Shown: positions 1 through 5,344 of the stretch, one piece after another
How the letters are laid out: each line of letters begins with the position of its first letter
How positions within the stretch are numbered: position 1 is the first letter of the stretch
Assembly (NCBI GenBank): GCA_009777165.1
Contig: WRML01000138.1
Coordinates: 1-6,347, forward strand
Length of the DNA stretch: 6,347 nt
Source: Kiritimatiellota bacterium
GTDB taxonomy: Bacteria > Verrucomicrobiota > Kiritimatiellia > RFP12 > UBA1067
Direction: 5' to 3'
Translations under genes and position numbers: made by a program
The notes under the pieces: generated by a model
What the model was told of the DNA's origin: nothing
The model's database searches: none
What the model saw: the letters and a program-made list of their open reading frames with translations, nothing else

Positions 1-1
1 C

Positions 2-844
2 GGTGTGGGTGGGTTATGCGCCGTCTTCCCCGACAACGGCATCACCCCCTACTACCCCTGCTACGATGCCAACGGAAACGTGACGGAATATGTGGATATC
101 ACCGGCAATACCATCGCCCACTATGCCTACGATGCCTTTGGAAATTTAACTCCTAACTCCTCATTCCTAACTCCTAACTCGCCTGACTTCCGCTTCCGCT
201 TCTCCACCAAATATCTCGATGTGGAGACCGGACTCTACGACTACATCAAACGCCCCTACTCCCCCAAGCTCCAACGCTTCATCTCCCGCGACCCCATCGG
301 CGAAAGGGGAGGACTCAACCTCTACGGCTTCTGCGGCAATGACCCCGTGAATAAGTGGGATTATTTGGGGTATGCAGCGACTGGGACTATCGAAATTAGT
401 CCTCAATTTCGTCCTCCGTATAGTACCGCAAAGGAAGAATATACTTTTTTGGGTTTCACTCTTCACGAAAGGCATTTTACGCACTGTAAATCCGAAGGGG
501 ATATGGATAGAAACAACTATCAAAATCATTTTGATCAGGTTGTATTAGTGACGTGGAATATGTATACCCAATCGAAACGCAAACAAGTAGGGGCGGATAT
601 CTATGACACAATGGCAAAGTTGGCACAATCAAAAGACTCGTCAAAGCTCTATGGGGTTGACCTAGCAGTAAAGGCGTACATAAAAAAGAGTGGTTTTAAG
701 GAATTTGAATGGCGATTTTGGGTTCAGTTTAAAAATATTTACACGTGTGAATGTTGTAGCGAAATAAAAACCTGTGGGCAAATTACTAAACTCAAAGATC
801 CCGAAAAACCCTCGAAATTTGATTATACGGAGAAAATCCCATGA
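2..844 (+). CDS. RHS repeat protein, C-terminal part, with variable toxin-like tip (5' end outside window)
   Basis: The reading frame is open from base 2, so this is the 3' part of a larger gene; the GTG at base 5 is not a credible start. The visible residues show the end of the RHS core: GVGGL, then DANGNVTEYVD, HYAYDAFGNL, RFSTKYLDVETGLYDY, the RFISRDPIGERGGLNLYGF signature, and finally GNDPVNKWDYLG (to about base 370). In known RHS proteins this region closes the shell that encases a C-terminal toxin. After DYLG comes an unrelated tail of about 157 residues, rich in K, F and aromatic residues, with a cysteine cluster (CECC, then C five residues later) near the end. I do not recognise a toxin family in the tail. 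Base composition turns clearly AT-rich at about base 350-370, which fits a swapped-in C-terminal module. The stop overlaps the next start (ATGA). The RHS assignment is secure; toxin activity of the tail is inferred from architecture only. Confidence 0.92.
   Translation, partial: GVGGLCAVFPDNGITPYYPCYDANGNVTEYVDITGNTIAHYAYDAFGNLTPNSSFLTPNSPDFRFRFSTKYLDVETGLYDYIKRPYSPKLQRFISRDPIGERGGLNLYGFCGNDPVNKWDYLGYAATGTIEISPQFRPPYSTAKEEYTFLGFTLHERHFTHCKSEGDMDRNNYQNHFDQVVLVTWNMYTQSKRKQVGADIYDTMAKLAQSKDSSKLYGVDLAVKAYIKKSGFKEFEWRFWVQFKNIYTCECCSEIKTCGQITKLKDPEKPSKFDYTEKIP
147..180 (+). repeat. In-frame TAACTCC short repeat inside the RHS core
   Basis: Two copies of TAACTCCTAACTC (147-159 and 168-180) lie 21 bases apart, joined by CTCATTCC. 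The period is seven codons, so the reading frame is kept and the repeat encodes LTPNSSF followed by LTPNSPD. It sits in the loop between the YDAFGNL and RFSTKY core motifs, where family members vary in length. It looks like a low-complexity insertion tolerated in the RHS gene. Confidence 0.75.
829..832 (+). promoter_or_regulatory. Ribosome binding site for the STN-like lipoprotein gene
   Basis: GGAG lies 8 bases before the ATG at 841, inside the last codons of the RHS gene. It supports that start. Together with the ATGA overlap it suggests translation coupled to the RHS gene. Confidence 0.6.
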
Positions 845-1347
845 AAAAGTCCCCATATCATTCGCTTTTTCATCAAATCCTGTCTTTGGGCATACTGTTA
901 CTGTTAACCTCGTGTAAAACAGAGGTCTCACATATTTTCCTTTGCGAATGTGTATTACCACAGTTGACAGATAACGAGAAGCGTTTCATCGATAAACATC
1001 GGGAAAAACTTGAACATACCGTTATCCCTTTGATCCATATGGACGATGTTACAATTCTTGAAGCAATTTTCTGGTTGTCACATGAAATAAAAAGTGGCAT
1101 GAGTTTTATCCAACAAACACATGGGGGGGAGCCTGAAAATACAGGGGGAGCGAATAACGAAGACGTTTTTTCAGACAACACTCTTCTCCCAACATTTTCG
1201 CTTCATTTGCGGAATATCAATGTGTTAGAAGCACTTGACTATATGTGCCAACGTACTGGTTGTGTGTGGCAGATGAGTGAAACAGGACGGATTTATGTGT
1301 CAGATTCCAAAGAGATTCTCCAACGAAGCGACAGGCGGTTTGATTAA
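841..1347 (+). CDS. Putative lipoprotein with duplicated STN-like motif; candidate partner of the RHS tip
   Basis: This is a 168-residue protein. Residues 1-25 form a lipoprotein signal: MKK, a hydrophobic stretch and the lipobox LLTSC with Cys25, so it is probably exported and membrane-anchored. Residues 45-60 are charged and likely helical. Two related segments follow: IPLIHMDDVTILEAIFWL (about 62-79) and FSLHLRNINVLEALDYMCQRTG (about 119-140), the latter running into a strand IYVSD. The pattern beta strand, "nV-EAL-" helix, beta strand resembles the STN domain found near secretin and TonB receptor N-termini. It also resembles many uncharacterised PVC-group proteins that carry two such units. 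A Gly/Asn-rich linker (about 94-106) separates the units. The start is fixed by the GGAG site and the ATGA overlap with the RHS stop. Its place directly after a toxin-like tip makes it the positional candidate for immunity, but STN-like lipoproteins are not an established immunity family, so that role is a guess. Confidence 0.8.
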   Translation: MKKSPYHSLFHQILSLGILLLLTSCKTEVSHIFLCECVLPQLTDNEKRFIDKHREKLEHTVIPLIHMDDVTILEAIFWLSHEIKSGMSFIQQTHGGEPENTGGANNEDVFSDNTLLPTFSLHLRNINVLEALDYMCQRTGCVWQMSETGRIYVSDSKEILQRSDRRFD

Positions 1348-1822
1348 TTCCTGTTGTATCGTTACATTTTTACGGAAAAAGAAAAACGTTTCTTTTTTTC
1401 TTGCTATTCTTGCTGTTGTGGTAACGACAATTATGACCGTTATACTTCCCCCTTTTTTGAAATATACAAGAGAGGGATTGAAATGGAAGAGTACGTTTGG
1501 AGCACTATGGGGGGTTAGCCTTGCCATTGATAATACAATTAAAGACTGTAACCTAGCCTCGAAAGTTATACAACTTAATCCTGACAAGACTCGAGTGCAA
1601 AATGGACAAATCGTTGACGCATGGGGAAACCCCATAACGGTAACAATCGAACGTATTGGGAATGAAATTCATACAACTATTATTTCGGCAGGTTCTGATG
1701 GGGTAATTGGCACAAATGATGATATTGTCCATCGATGGTCAAGTACAGAGGGGGATTTGGTAGAATTATTTGAGGACGGTGAAATCTGGCATAACCAATT
1801 AATTGTGACATCGTATGAATAA
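1340..1822 (+). CDS. Membrane-anchored protein with GspG/pseudopilin-like C-terminus
   Basis: The frame is open from well upstream. No ATG with a good ribosome site precedes the membrane segment, so the start is uncertain. TTG 1340 is used because it overlaps the previous stop by only 8 bases and keeps the basic LRKKK before the membrane helix; GTG 1277 would overlap by 71 bases. With the TTG start there are 160 residues. About 17-40 form one hydrophobic helix (VSFFLAILAVVVTTIMTVIL). A soluble part follows with DAWGNPI at about 93-99 and SAGSDGVIGTNDDI at about 116-129. The last two motifs match the conserved C-terminal region of type II secretion major pseudopilins: a D-x-WGNP strand followed by a calcium-binding S-x-GxDG-x-x-GT-x-DDI loop. 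The canonical prepilin peptidase site (G-F-T-L-I-E) is absent, and the residues before the helix are RKKKNVSF. It may therefore be a fixed membrane protein rather than an assembled pilin. It is AT-rich like its upstream neighbour and probably in the same transcript. Confidence 0.72.
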   Translation: MINSCCIVTFLRKKKNVSFFLAILAVVVTTIMTVILPPFLKYTREGLKWKSTFGALWGVSLAIDNTIKDCNLASKVIQLNPDKTRVQNGQIVDAWGNPITVTIERIGNEIHTTIISAGSDGVIGTNDDIVHRWSSTEGDLVELFEDGEIWHNQLIVTSYE

Positions 1823-1938
1823 AAACCACTTTTTGTTAGGAAATTGTGGGTTCCAGCCTCCACAAAAATCCTTGACTTTCCCCTCCGTTCGGCGTAAGAC
1901 AAAATCATGAGTAAAAGTTTTAAAATTCTAAAGGTCGG

Positions 1939-1981
1939 GAGTTCTGAAAGGAGTTCTAAAGCTTTGAGTTCTGGGAGTCCT
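1939..1981 (+). repeat. Degenerate GAGTTCT short repeat
   Basis: GAGTTCT occurs at 1939, 1951 and 1966, and a variant GAGTCCT at 1975, with uneven spacing of 12, 15 and 9 bases. Read on the opposite strand it is AGAACTC-rich and resembles the AACTCC repeat inside the RHS gene at 147-180. No coding role is evident. Confidence 0.5.
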
Positions 1982-1992
1982 AAAGGTGTGTA

Positions 1993-2021
1993 CCTTTGTG
2001 TCTCCGTGTCTCTGTGTGAAA
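1993..2021 (-). repeat. Dispersed-repeat-like sequence (CACAGAGACACGGAGACACA type)
   Basis: On the minus strand the segment reads TTTCACACAGAGACACGGAGACACAAAGG, an alternating purine-rich pattern. From general knowledge, sequences of this type recur between genes in several environmental bacterial genomes and give spurious "SHRDTETQR" peptides. Only one copy is in the window, so repetition cannot be shown here. It abuts the RHS relic that begins about 40 bases downstream. Confidence 0.5.
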
Positions 2022-2059
2022 CTGTGCAAACAATAGTCACCTACCCCCTCCCCTCCTGC

Positions 2060-2155
2060 GACACCAACATCACCCGTTACGTCTGGGGGCTTGACCTTTC
2101 TGGCACCCCCCAAGGCGCGGGCGGTGTGGGGGGACTAGACTTGTTGGGATATTAG
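2060..2155 (+). pseudogene. RHS core relic (fragment)
   Basis: Translation from base 2063 gives TNITRYVWGLDLSGTPQGAG followed by GVGGL, a highly characteristic piece of RHS core that lies just before the NGNV-type repeat in intact proteins. It is followed at once by DLLGY and a TAG stop, so the rest of the core and any tip are missing. Upstream the frame runs into low-complexity repeat sequence rather than more RHS. The stretch CGGTGTGGGGGG (2122-2133) aligns with CGGTGTGGGTGG at bases 1-12 of the window, placing it at the equivalent point of the first RHS gene. The final DLLGY resembles the DYLGY that ends the core of the first gene, hinting at an internal deletion. It is a remnant of a second RHS copy or cassette, not a functional gene. 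Confidence 0.75.
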
Positions 2156-2179
2156 TTCTTGCCTTTTGTGGACTACGAA

Positions 2180-2217
2180 CCTCTGGCGTGCGGCGGCTCG
2201 CCACCGCACTCCAGAGG
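2180..2217. repeat. 38-base imperfect palindrome between convergent genes
   Basis: CCTCTGG (2180-2186) pairs with CCAGAGG (2211-2217). After one C/T mismatch, GTGCGG (2188-2193) pairs with CCGCAC (2204-2209), leaving a 10-base loop. This gives 13 pairs, mostly G-C, a very stable hairpin on either strand. It starts 28 bases past the stop of the RDD gene. No T-tract follows on either strand, so it is not a standard intrinsic terminator. A REP-like mobile palindrome, or a 3'-end-protecting structure for the minus-strand operon, is more likely. Confidence 0.7.
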
Positions 2218-2244
2218 ACTGCCTGTCGCGCGTACACTCTATAA

Positions 2245-3015
2245 TCATCCGCCCGTCACACGGCGGAAAGCGAAGAGGGAGTCGAGGACGTTGCGGAGGA
2301 ACTGCTCGTCGGTGAGTTCTTCGAGGAGCGTCGGCGGGAAGGTGACGCGGGATTGGATGTCGGCGGCAAGTTCGCGGTAGAGCGTCAGACGGGCGGGGGG
2401 GGCGAGCTCGTCACGCCGGGTGAGCGCCCGCAGGAGCAACGTGGCCTCTTCCGGAGAAATACCTTGACGCAAACGCGCCTCCAGCACAGGGTGGTCACGC
2501 AGGGAGTTCCAGCGTCCCGCCAGCAGAGGCTGGATGTTCGGCGCGCGCTGGCGCTGGACGACAACCACAACCGTGTCGGCAAGCATGTCGCCAAGGCGTT
2601 GCCCGCGCGGGGAGAAAAACGCGATCCCCCCCCCCAGCAGGTAAAAGCTCGGGAGGCTGTCGAGCACACGCAGGAGGTTGCGCACGACAACCTGCGGAAA
2701 GGTCAACTGGCGCCCGCACGCGTCCATGACCCGCAAGCGGAACAGCCGCTTGCCCAAGGTTTGCCCGTGCCAGAACCATTCCAGCAGGATGGCGTACAGG
2801 ACGGACAGGAGGAAGTTCAGGAAAATGTACAGGGCGGTCGCGAAGTCCGGGCTAATCCACTGGAACGCCACAAAGAAGGACTGGAGCACGCGGACCAGCA
2901 GTTGCATCATGCACACGTCAATGAACACCGCGATGCCGCGCAGGGCCGGGCTCGCCAGGCGGAGGGAGAAGGTCGCGCCTTCGGGGGTCTGGATCTGTAG
3001 GTCGCAGGATTTCAT
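2245..3015 (-). CDS. RDD family membrane protein
   Basis: This is a 256-residue protein. An N-terminal strand segment (LQIQTPEGATFSLRLASP, about 6-23) leads into the RDD domain. The first signature is ALRGIAVFID (Arg26, Asp33) at the start of transmembrane helix 1. Helix 2 (about 60-80) follows, then GQTLGKRLFRLRVMD (84-98), RNLLRVLDSLP (112-122) and a third hydrophobic stretch with three glycines (about 124-134). The domain closes with RGQRLGDMLADTVVVV (137-152). A soluble, mostly helical tail of about 100 residues (about 157-256) follows. RDD proteins are small integral membrane proteins, some tied to ion exchange, with no firm general function. ATG 3015 is chosen because it overlaps the SpoIIM-like stop as ATGA and begins the family's conserved N-terminus. 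No Shine-Dalgarno sequence is visible before it, so translation probably depends on coupling. A run of ten G (plus-strand C at 2626-2635) lies in codons 127-130. It is the last gene of the operon. Confidence 0.92.
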   Translation of the reverse strand: MKSCDLQIQTPEGATFSLRLASPALRGIAVFIDVCMMQLLVRVLQSFFVAFQWISPDFATALYIFLNFLLSVLYAILLEWFWHGQTLGKRLFRLRVMDACGRQLTFPQVVVRNLLRVLDSLPSFYLLGGGIAFFSPRGQRLGDMLADTVVVVVQRQRAPNIQPLLAGRWNSLRDHPVLEARLRQGISPEEATLLLRALTRRDELAPPARLTLYRELAADIQSRVTFPPTLLEELTDEQFLRNVLDSLFAFRRVTGG

Positions 3016-4001
3016 GTGGGTTTGGGGCGTCCGCTGTACATCAGGAAAAAGGAGAGCAATGCCAGTTGGATCAGCCCGAACGCGATTTTCAGCAGGTAAA
3101 TTTTGGGGCTGTGGTACTGGGAGAGGAACGATTCTACCAGCGCGGCGTACGCGAGCAGCACCACCGCCCCCCCGATGAGCGTCACGAGGTCTGGCAGCAC
3201 GGAGCGTATCCGCAGGCCGAGGCGCAGGGGGCTGCGGCGGCCGAACATGACCGCGCCCAGCAGCAGTGCGGCCTGTCCCGCGAACAGGATGCACGGGATC
3301 TCCACGGAGCCGTGCGGCAGCAGCCACGCCGCCAGGAACCGACCCTGCCCCGCCACGAGGTAGTCCGTGCAGATGGCGCCGAGGATCGCGCCATTGTAGA
3401 AGAGCAGGATACCGCTGACGGTGCCGTAGGTGATGCCGGAGGCGAAGGTGAAGAGCGACACGCGCGCATTGTTCTGGAGCAGGTAGGCCGAGAAGGCCTG
3501 GCGGTCAGACGTGTGGCTCAAGCTGCTTTTCTCCTCCTGCTCCACGCGTTTGCGCGGGTCAACCCTGTCATGCCCAAAGGGCATCAGCACCTCGCGGGAG
3601 GGGGGGTCGACGAGCGTCGCGCCGGTGCCGAAGAGGATGCCGCCGAATGTGATCGCACACGCCAGCGCGAAGAAGTAGGCGTGCCGCCGGAACGTCTGCG
3701 GGAACGTCTGCAGCAGCCACCGCTTGGGCGAGAACCGCGCCGTGCGGGTGCACCGGGAATACATCTCGCTGTACGCGCGCATCACGAGTGTTTCCAAAAA
3801 CGCCCGCAGCTCGGGATTCGACAAGGCGCTGTTCAACTCGACGAGGTTGTTGGACGCGTGCTCGTACAACGCATGGAGGCGCGTGATGTCCGCGATGCTC
3901 AGCGGGTCGTCCGGCGCCTGCTCGATGCGCGTGAGCAGGGCATCGAGCGCGTTCCACTGCGGCTCGTTGCGGTTCAGGAAACGTTGCAGGTCAACGATCA
4001 T
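3012..4001 (-). CDS. SpoIIM/DUF95 family multi-pass membrane protein
   Basis: This is a 329-residue protein. Residues 1-105 are soluble, helical and charged, with an LYEHASNNLVEL segment at 45-56. Transmembrane helix 1 is at about 108-125, followed by a loop of about 50 residues carrying a highly charged patch (about 143-167). The family core comes next: NNARVSLFTFASGITYG (177-193), LLFYNGAILGA (199-209), then LPHGSVEI (228-235) and two or more hydrophobic helices (about 236-254, 268-289, 300-322). The N-N-x-x-V, YNG and LPHG-x-x-E motifs are hallmarks of the SpoIIM/DUF95 fold. In Bacillus, SpoIIM belongs to the DMP complex with SpoIID and SpoIIP that drives peptidoglycan hydrolysis in engulfment. 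Outside spore formers the family is usually found, as here, beside MoxR and DUF58 genes, where its role is unknown. The start is supported by AAGGAAGG 8 bases upstream and a 4-base ATGA overlap with the DUF58 gene. Confidence 0.92.
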   Translation of the reverse strand: MIVDLQRFLNRNEPQWNALDALLTRIEQAPDDPLSIADITRLHALYEHASNNLVELNSALSNPELRAFLETLVMRAYSEMYSRCTRTARFSPKRWLLQTFPQTFRRHAYFFALACAITFGGILFGTGATLVDPPSREVLMPFGHDRVDPRKRVEQEEKSSLSHTSDRQAFSAYLLQNNARVSLFTFASGITYGTVSGILLFYNGAILGAICTDYLVAGQGRFLAAWLLPHGSVEIPCILFAGQAALLLGAVMFGRRSPLRLGLRIRSVLPDLVTLIGGAVVLLAYAALVESFLSQYHSPKIYLLKIAFGLIQLALLSFFLMYSGRPKPT

Positions 4002-5335
4002 AGCAGTTGCCTTCCTTTCACGGTGAGGTAGTGGGAGCAGAGCGCGGAGGTCGCCTTGTGTGCAGGCGCGAGCGACGTGTGTACGCCGCGGACGCGGAGT
4101 TGACGCTCCAGCGCCTTGAGGTTCCGCCAGTACAGGTGCCCCGCGAAATCCGCGAACACGCCATCCAGCGTGTCGGGCGGCGGTTTGGAGAAGAGCGGGC
4201 GCACGTCGTGCGAGGTGAAGAGCGGCACGGCCAGCAGGTGTTGGCGCAGGACCAGGCGCGACGCCTCCAGGAACGCCTCCGCCAGCGCGGGCGAGTCAAT
4301 GTGCGTGAGGAACAGCATCAGTGCGCGTTTGGGGATGCGGGTGCGCAGGAACGCGAACAGCTCTTGGAAATCTGGCGCGACCGTCTCCGTCTGCAACAGG
4401 TAGAGTGTATTGCGGCAAGCGTCGAAGTGCTGTTTGCCGCTGTCCGCCGGAAGGAAGCGCACGACCGTGCGGTGGAAGATGACCAGCCCGCAGCGGTCCC
4501 CGAGGCGTTCCGCCGCCAGCACCAGCGTCAGGGCGGTCTGGATGTACTGGTCCAGCACGGTGCGGTCTTCTGTGTCGCCCTCGACGGGCCGTCCCGACAG
4601 CCGCGAGGCGTCGAGGATCACATAGGCCTCTTGTGTGCGCTCTGCCTGGAAAATTTTCGTGATGGGGAACCGCCGGCGCGCGGTGGCCTTCCAATGGATG
4701 TCGCCCAGGTCATCCCCCGGCACATACTCGCGCAATTTCTCGAACTCGCGTCCCTTGCCCGCCACGCGGCAGATGTGCGTACCGAGGTTTGCGCGGCGCA
4801 GGAAGATCGGCGCGAGCTTGCGTTGCTCGCCGCGCAGGTCGGGATAGACGCGCAGGACGCTCCTCACGGCCTGGCGGCGCACGCCGTGCCAAAGCCCGAG
4901 GGGGGAGGTCACCTCACACGCCGCGTGGCGGATCAGGTGGGCCCCCCGTTTGACCGGGCGGCACGACCATGCGACTTGCGCCTGCTCCGCATCCATCGGT
5001 AAGCGGCACTCGAGCATCGTATCCTCCGCGCCCGCTTCGGGCGGCAGGTCGAGCGCGAGGCGTACCATCCCCCCCTGTAACGCGGCAGGATACGCCAGCA
5101 CCACCTTGAGCTCGCCCGTGCACCCGCAGGAAAAATTCGTCACCTCCGGCAACGCGAACGCCAGGGGCGCACTCCTCGTCCGTACCGCATCCATGTCCAG
5201 CACACCGATCACCCCGGCGATCAACACCAGGCCCCCCGCCACCCACAGCAGGTGCGGGACGAACGTGACCAACAGCGCCGCGGGCAGCAAGGTCATCGCG
5301 CTCCAGAAAATCAATCTGTTCGTGGGGACGACCAT
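3998..5335 (-). CDS. DUF58 domain protein (MoxR partner, vWA-like)
   Basis: This is a 445-residue protein. Two hydrophobic segments (about 8-26 and 28-46) anchor the N-terminus. A beta-rich region of about 100 residues with cysteines (FSCGCTGEL, about 68-76) follows. The DUF58 signature GREFEKLREYVPGDDLGDIH, then WKATARR, is at 195-221. A von Willebrand A-like fold begins with YVILDASRLSG (238-248) and runs to the C-terminus. Family members act with MoxR ATPases, and in several bacteria the pair is linked to envelope stress or to maturation of periplasmic proteins. Here the metal site reads D-A-S-R-L-S instead of D-x-S-x-S, so metal binding may be altered. ATG 5335 is preferred because it is preceded by AAAGG, lies 7 bases after the MoxR stop and starts just before the first membrane helix. 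An upstream in-frame start would add a basic segment overlapping moxR by about 70 bases. Confidence 0.94.
   Translation of the reverse strand: MVVPTNRLIFWSAMTLLPAALLVTFVPHLLWVAGGLVLIAGVIGVLDMDAVRTRSAPLAFALPEVTNFSCGCTGELKVVLAYPAALQGGMVRLALDLPPEAGAEDTMLECRLPMDAEQAQVAWSCRPVKRGAHLIRHAACEVTSPLGLWHGVRRQAVRSVLRVYPDLRGEQRKLAPIFLRRANLGTHICRVAGKGREFEKLREYVPGDDLGDIHWKATARRRFPITKIFQAERTQEAYVILDASRLSGRPVEGDTEDRTVLDQYIQTALTLVLAAERLGDRCGLVIFHRTVVRFLPADSGKQHFDACRNTLYLLQTETVAPDFQELFAFLRTRIPKRALMLFLTHIDSPALAEAFLEASRLVLRQHLLAVPLFTSHDVRPLFSKPPPDTLDGVFADFAGHLYWRNLKALERQLRVRGVHTSLAPAHKATSALCSHYLTVKGRQLL
4010..4017 (-). promoter_or_regulatory. Ribosome binding site for the SpoIIM-like gene
   Basis: On the minus strand AAGGAAGG lies 8 bases before the ATG at 4001, inside the final codons of the DUF58 gene. 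It is the clearest internal ribosome site of the operon and fixes the SpoIIM-like start. Confidence 0.65.
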
Positions 5336-5339
5336 GTGA

Positions 5340-5344
5340 CCTTT
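5340..5344 (-). promoter_or_regulatory. Ribosome binding site for the DUF58 gene
   Basis: AAAGG overlaps the end of the MoxR stop region and lies 4 bases before ATG 5335. The spacing is a little short, but it decides this start over the longer open frame upstream. Confidence 0.5.

Noticed and set aside
1277..1339. GTG 1277 as the start of the pseudopilin-like gene
   Set aside because: It would overlap the lipoprotein gene by 71 bases, has no ribosome site and adds residues unlike a signal. It remains possible.
1844..1865. Inverted repeat TTGTGG/CCACAA as a terminator for the plus-strand cluster
   Set aside because: It has only 6 base pairs, a 10-base loop and A residues rather than T following on the plus strand, too weak to call.
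1669..2040. Minus-strand open frame containing SHRDTETQRYTPLG
   Set aside because: This is the typical spurious translation of a dispersed repeat. It also overlaps the pseudopilin-like gene in antisense.
1907..2155. Open frame starting at ATG 1907 as a real small gene
   Set aside because: Its first half translates low-complexity repeat and its second half is a broken RHS core piece, so it is a chance fusion of repeat and relic.
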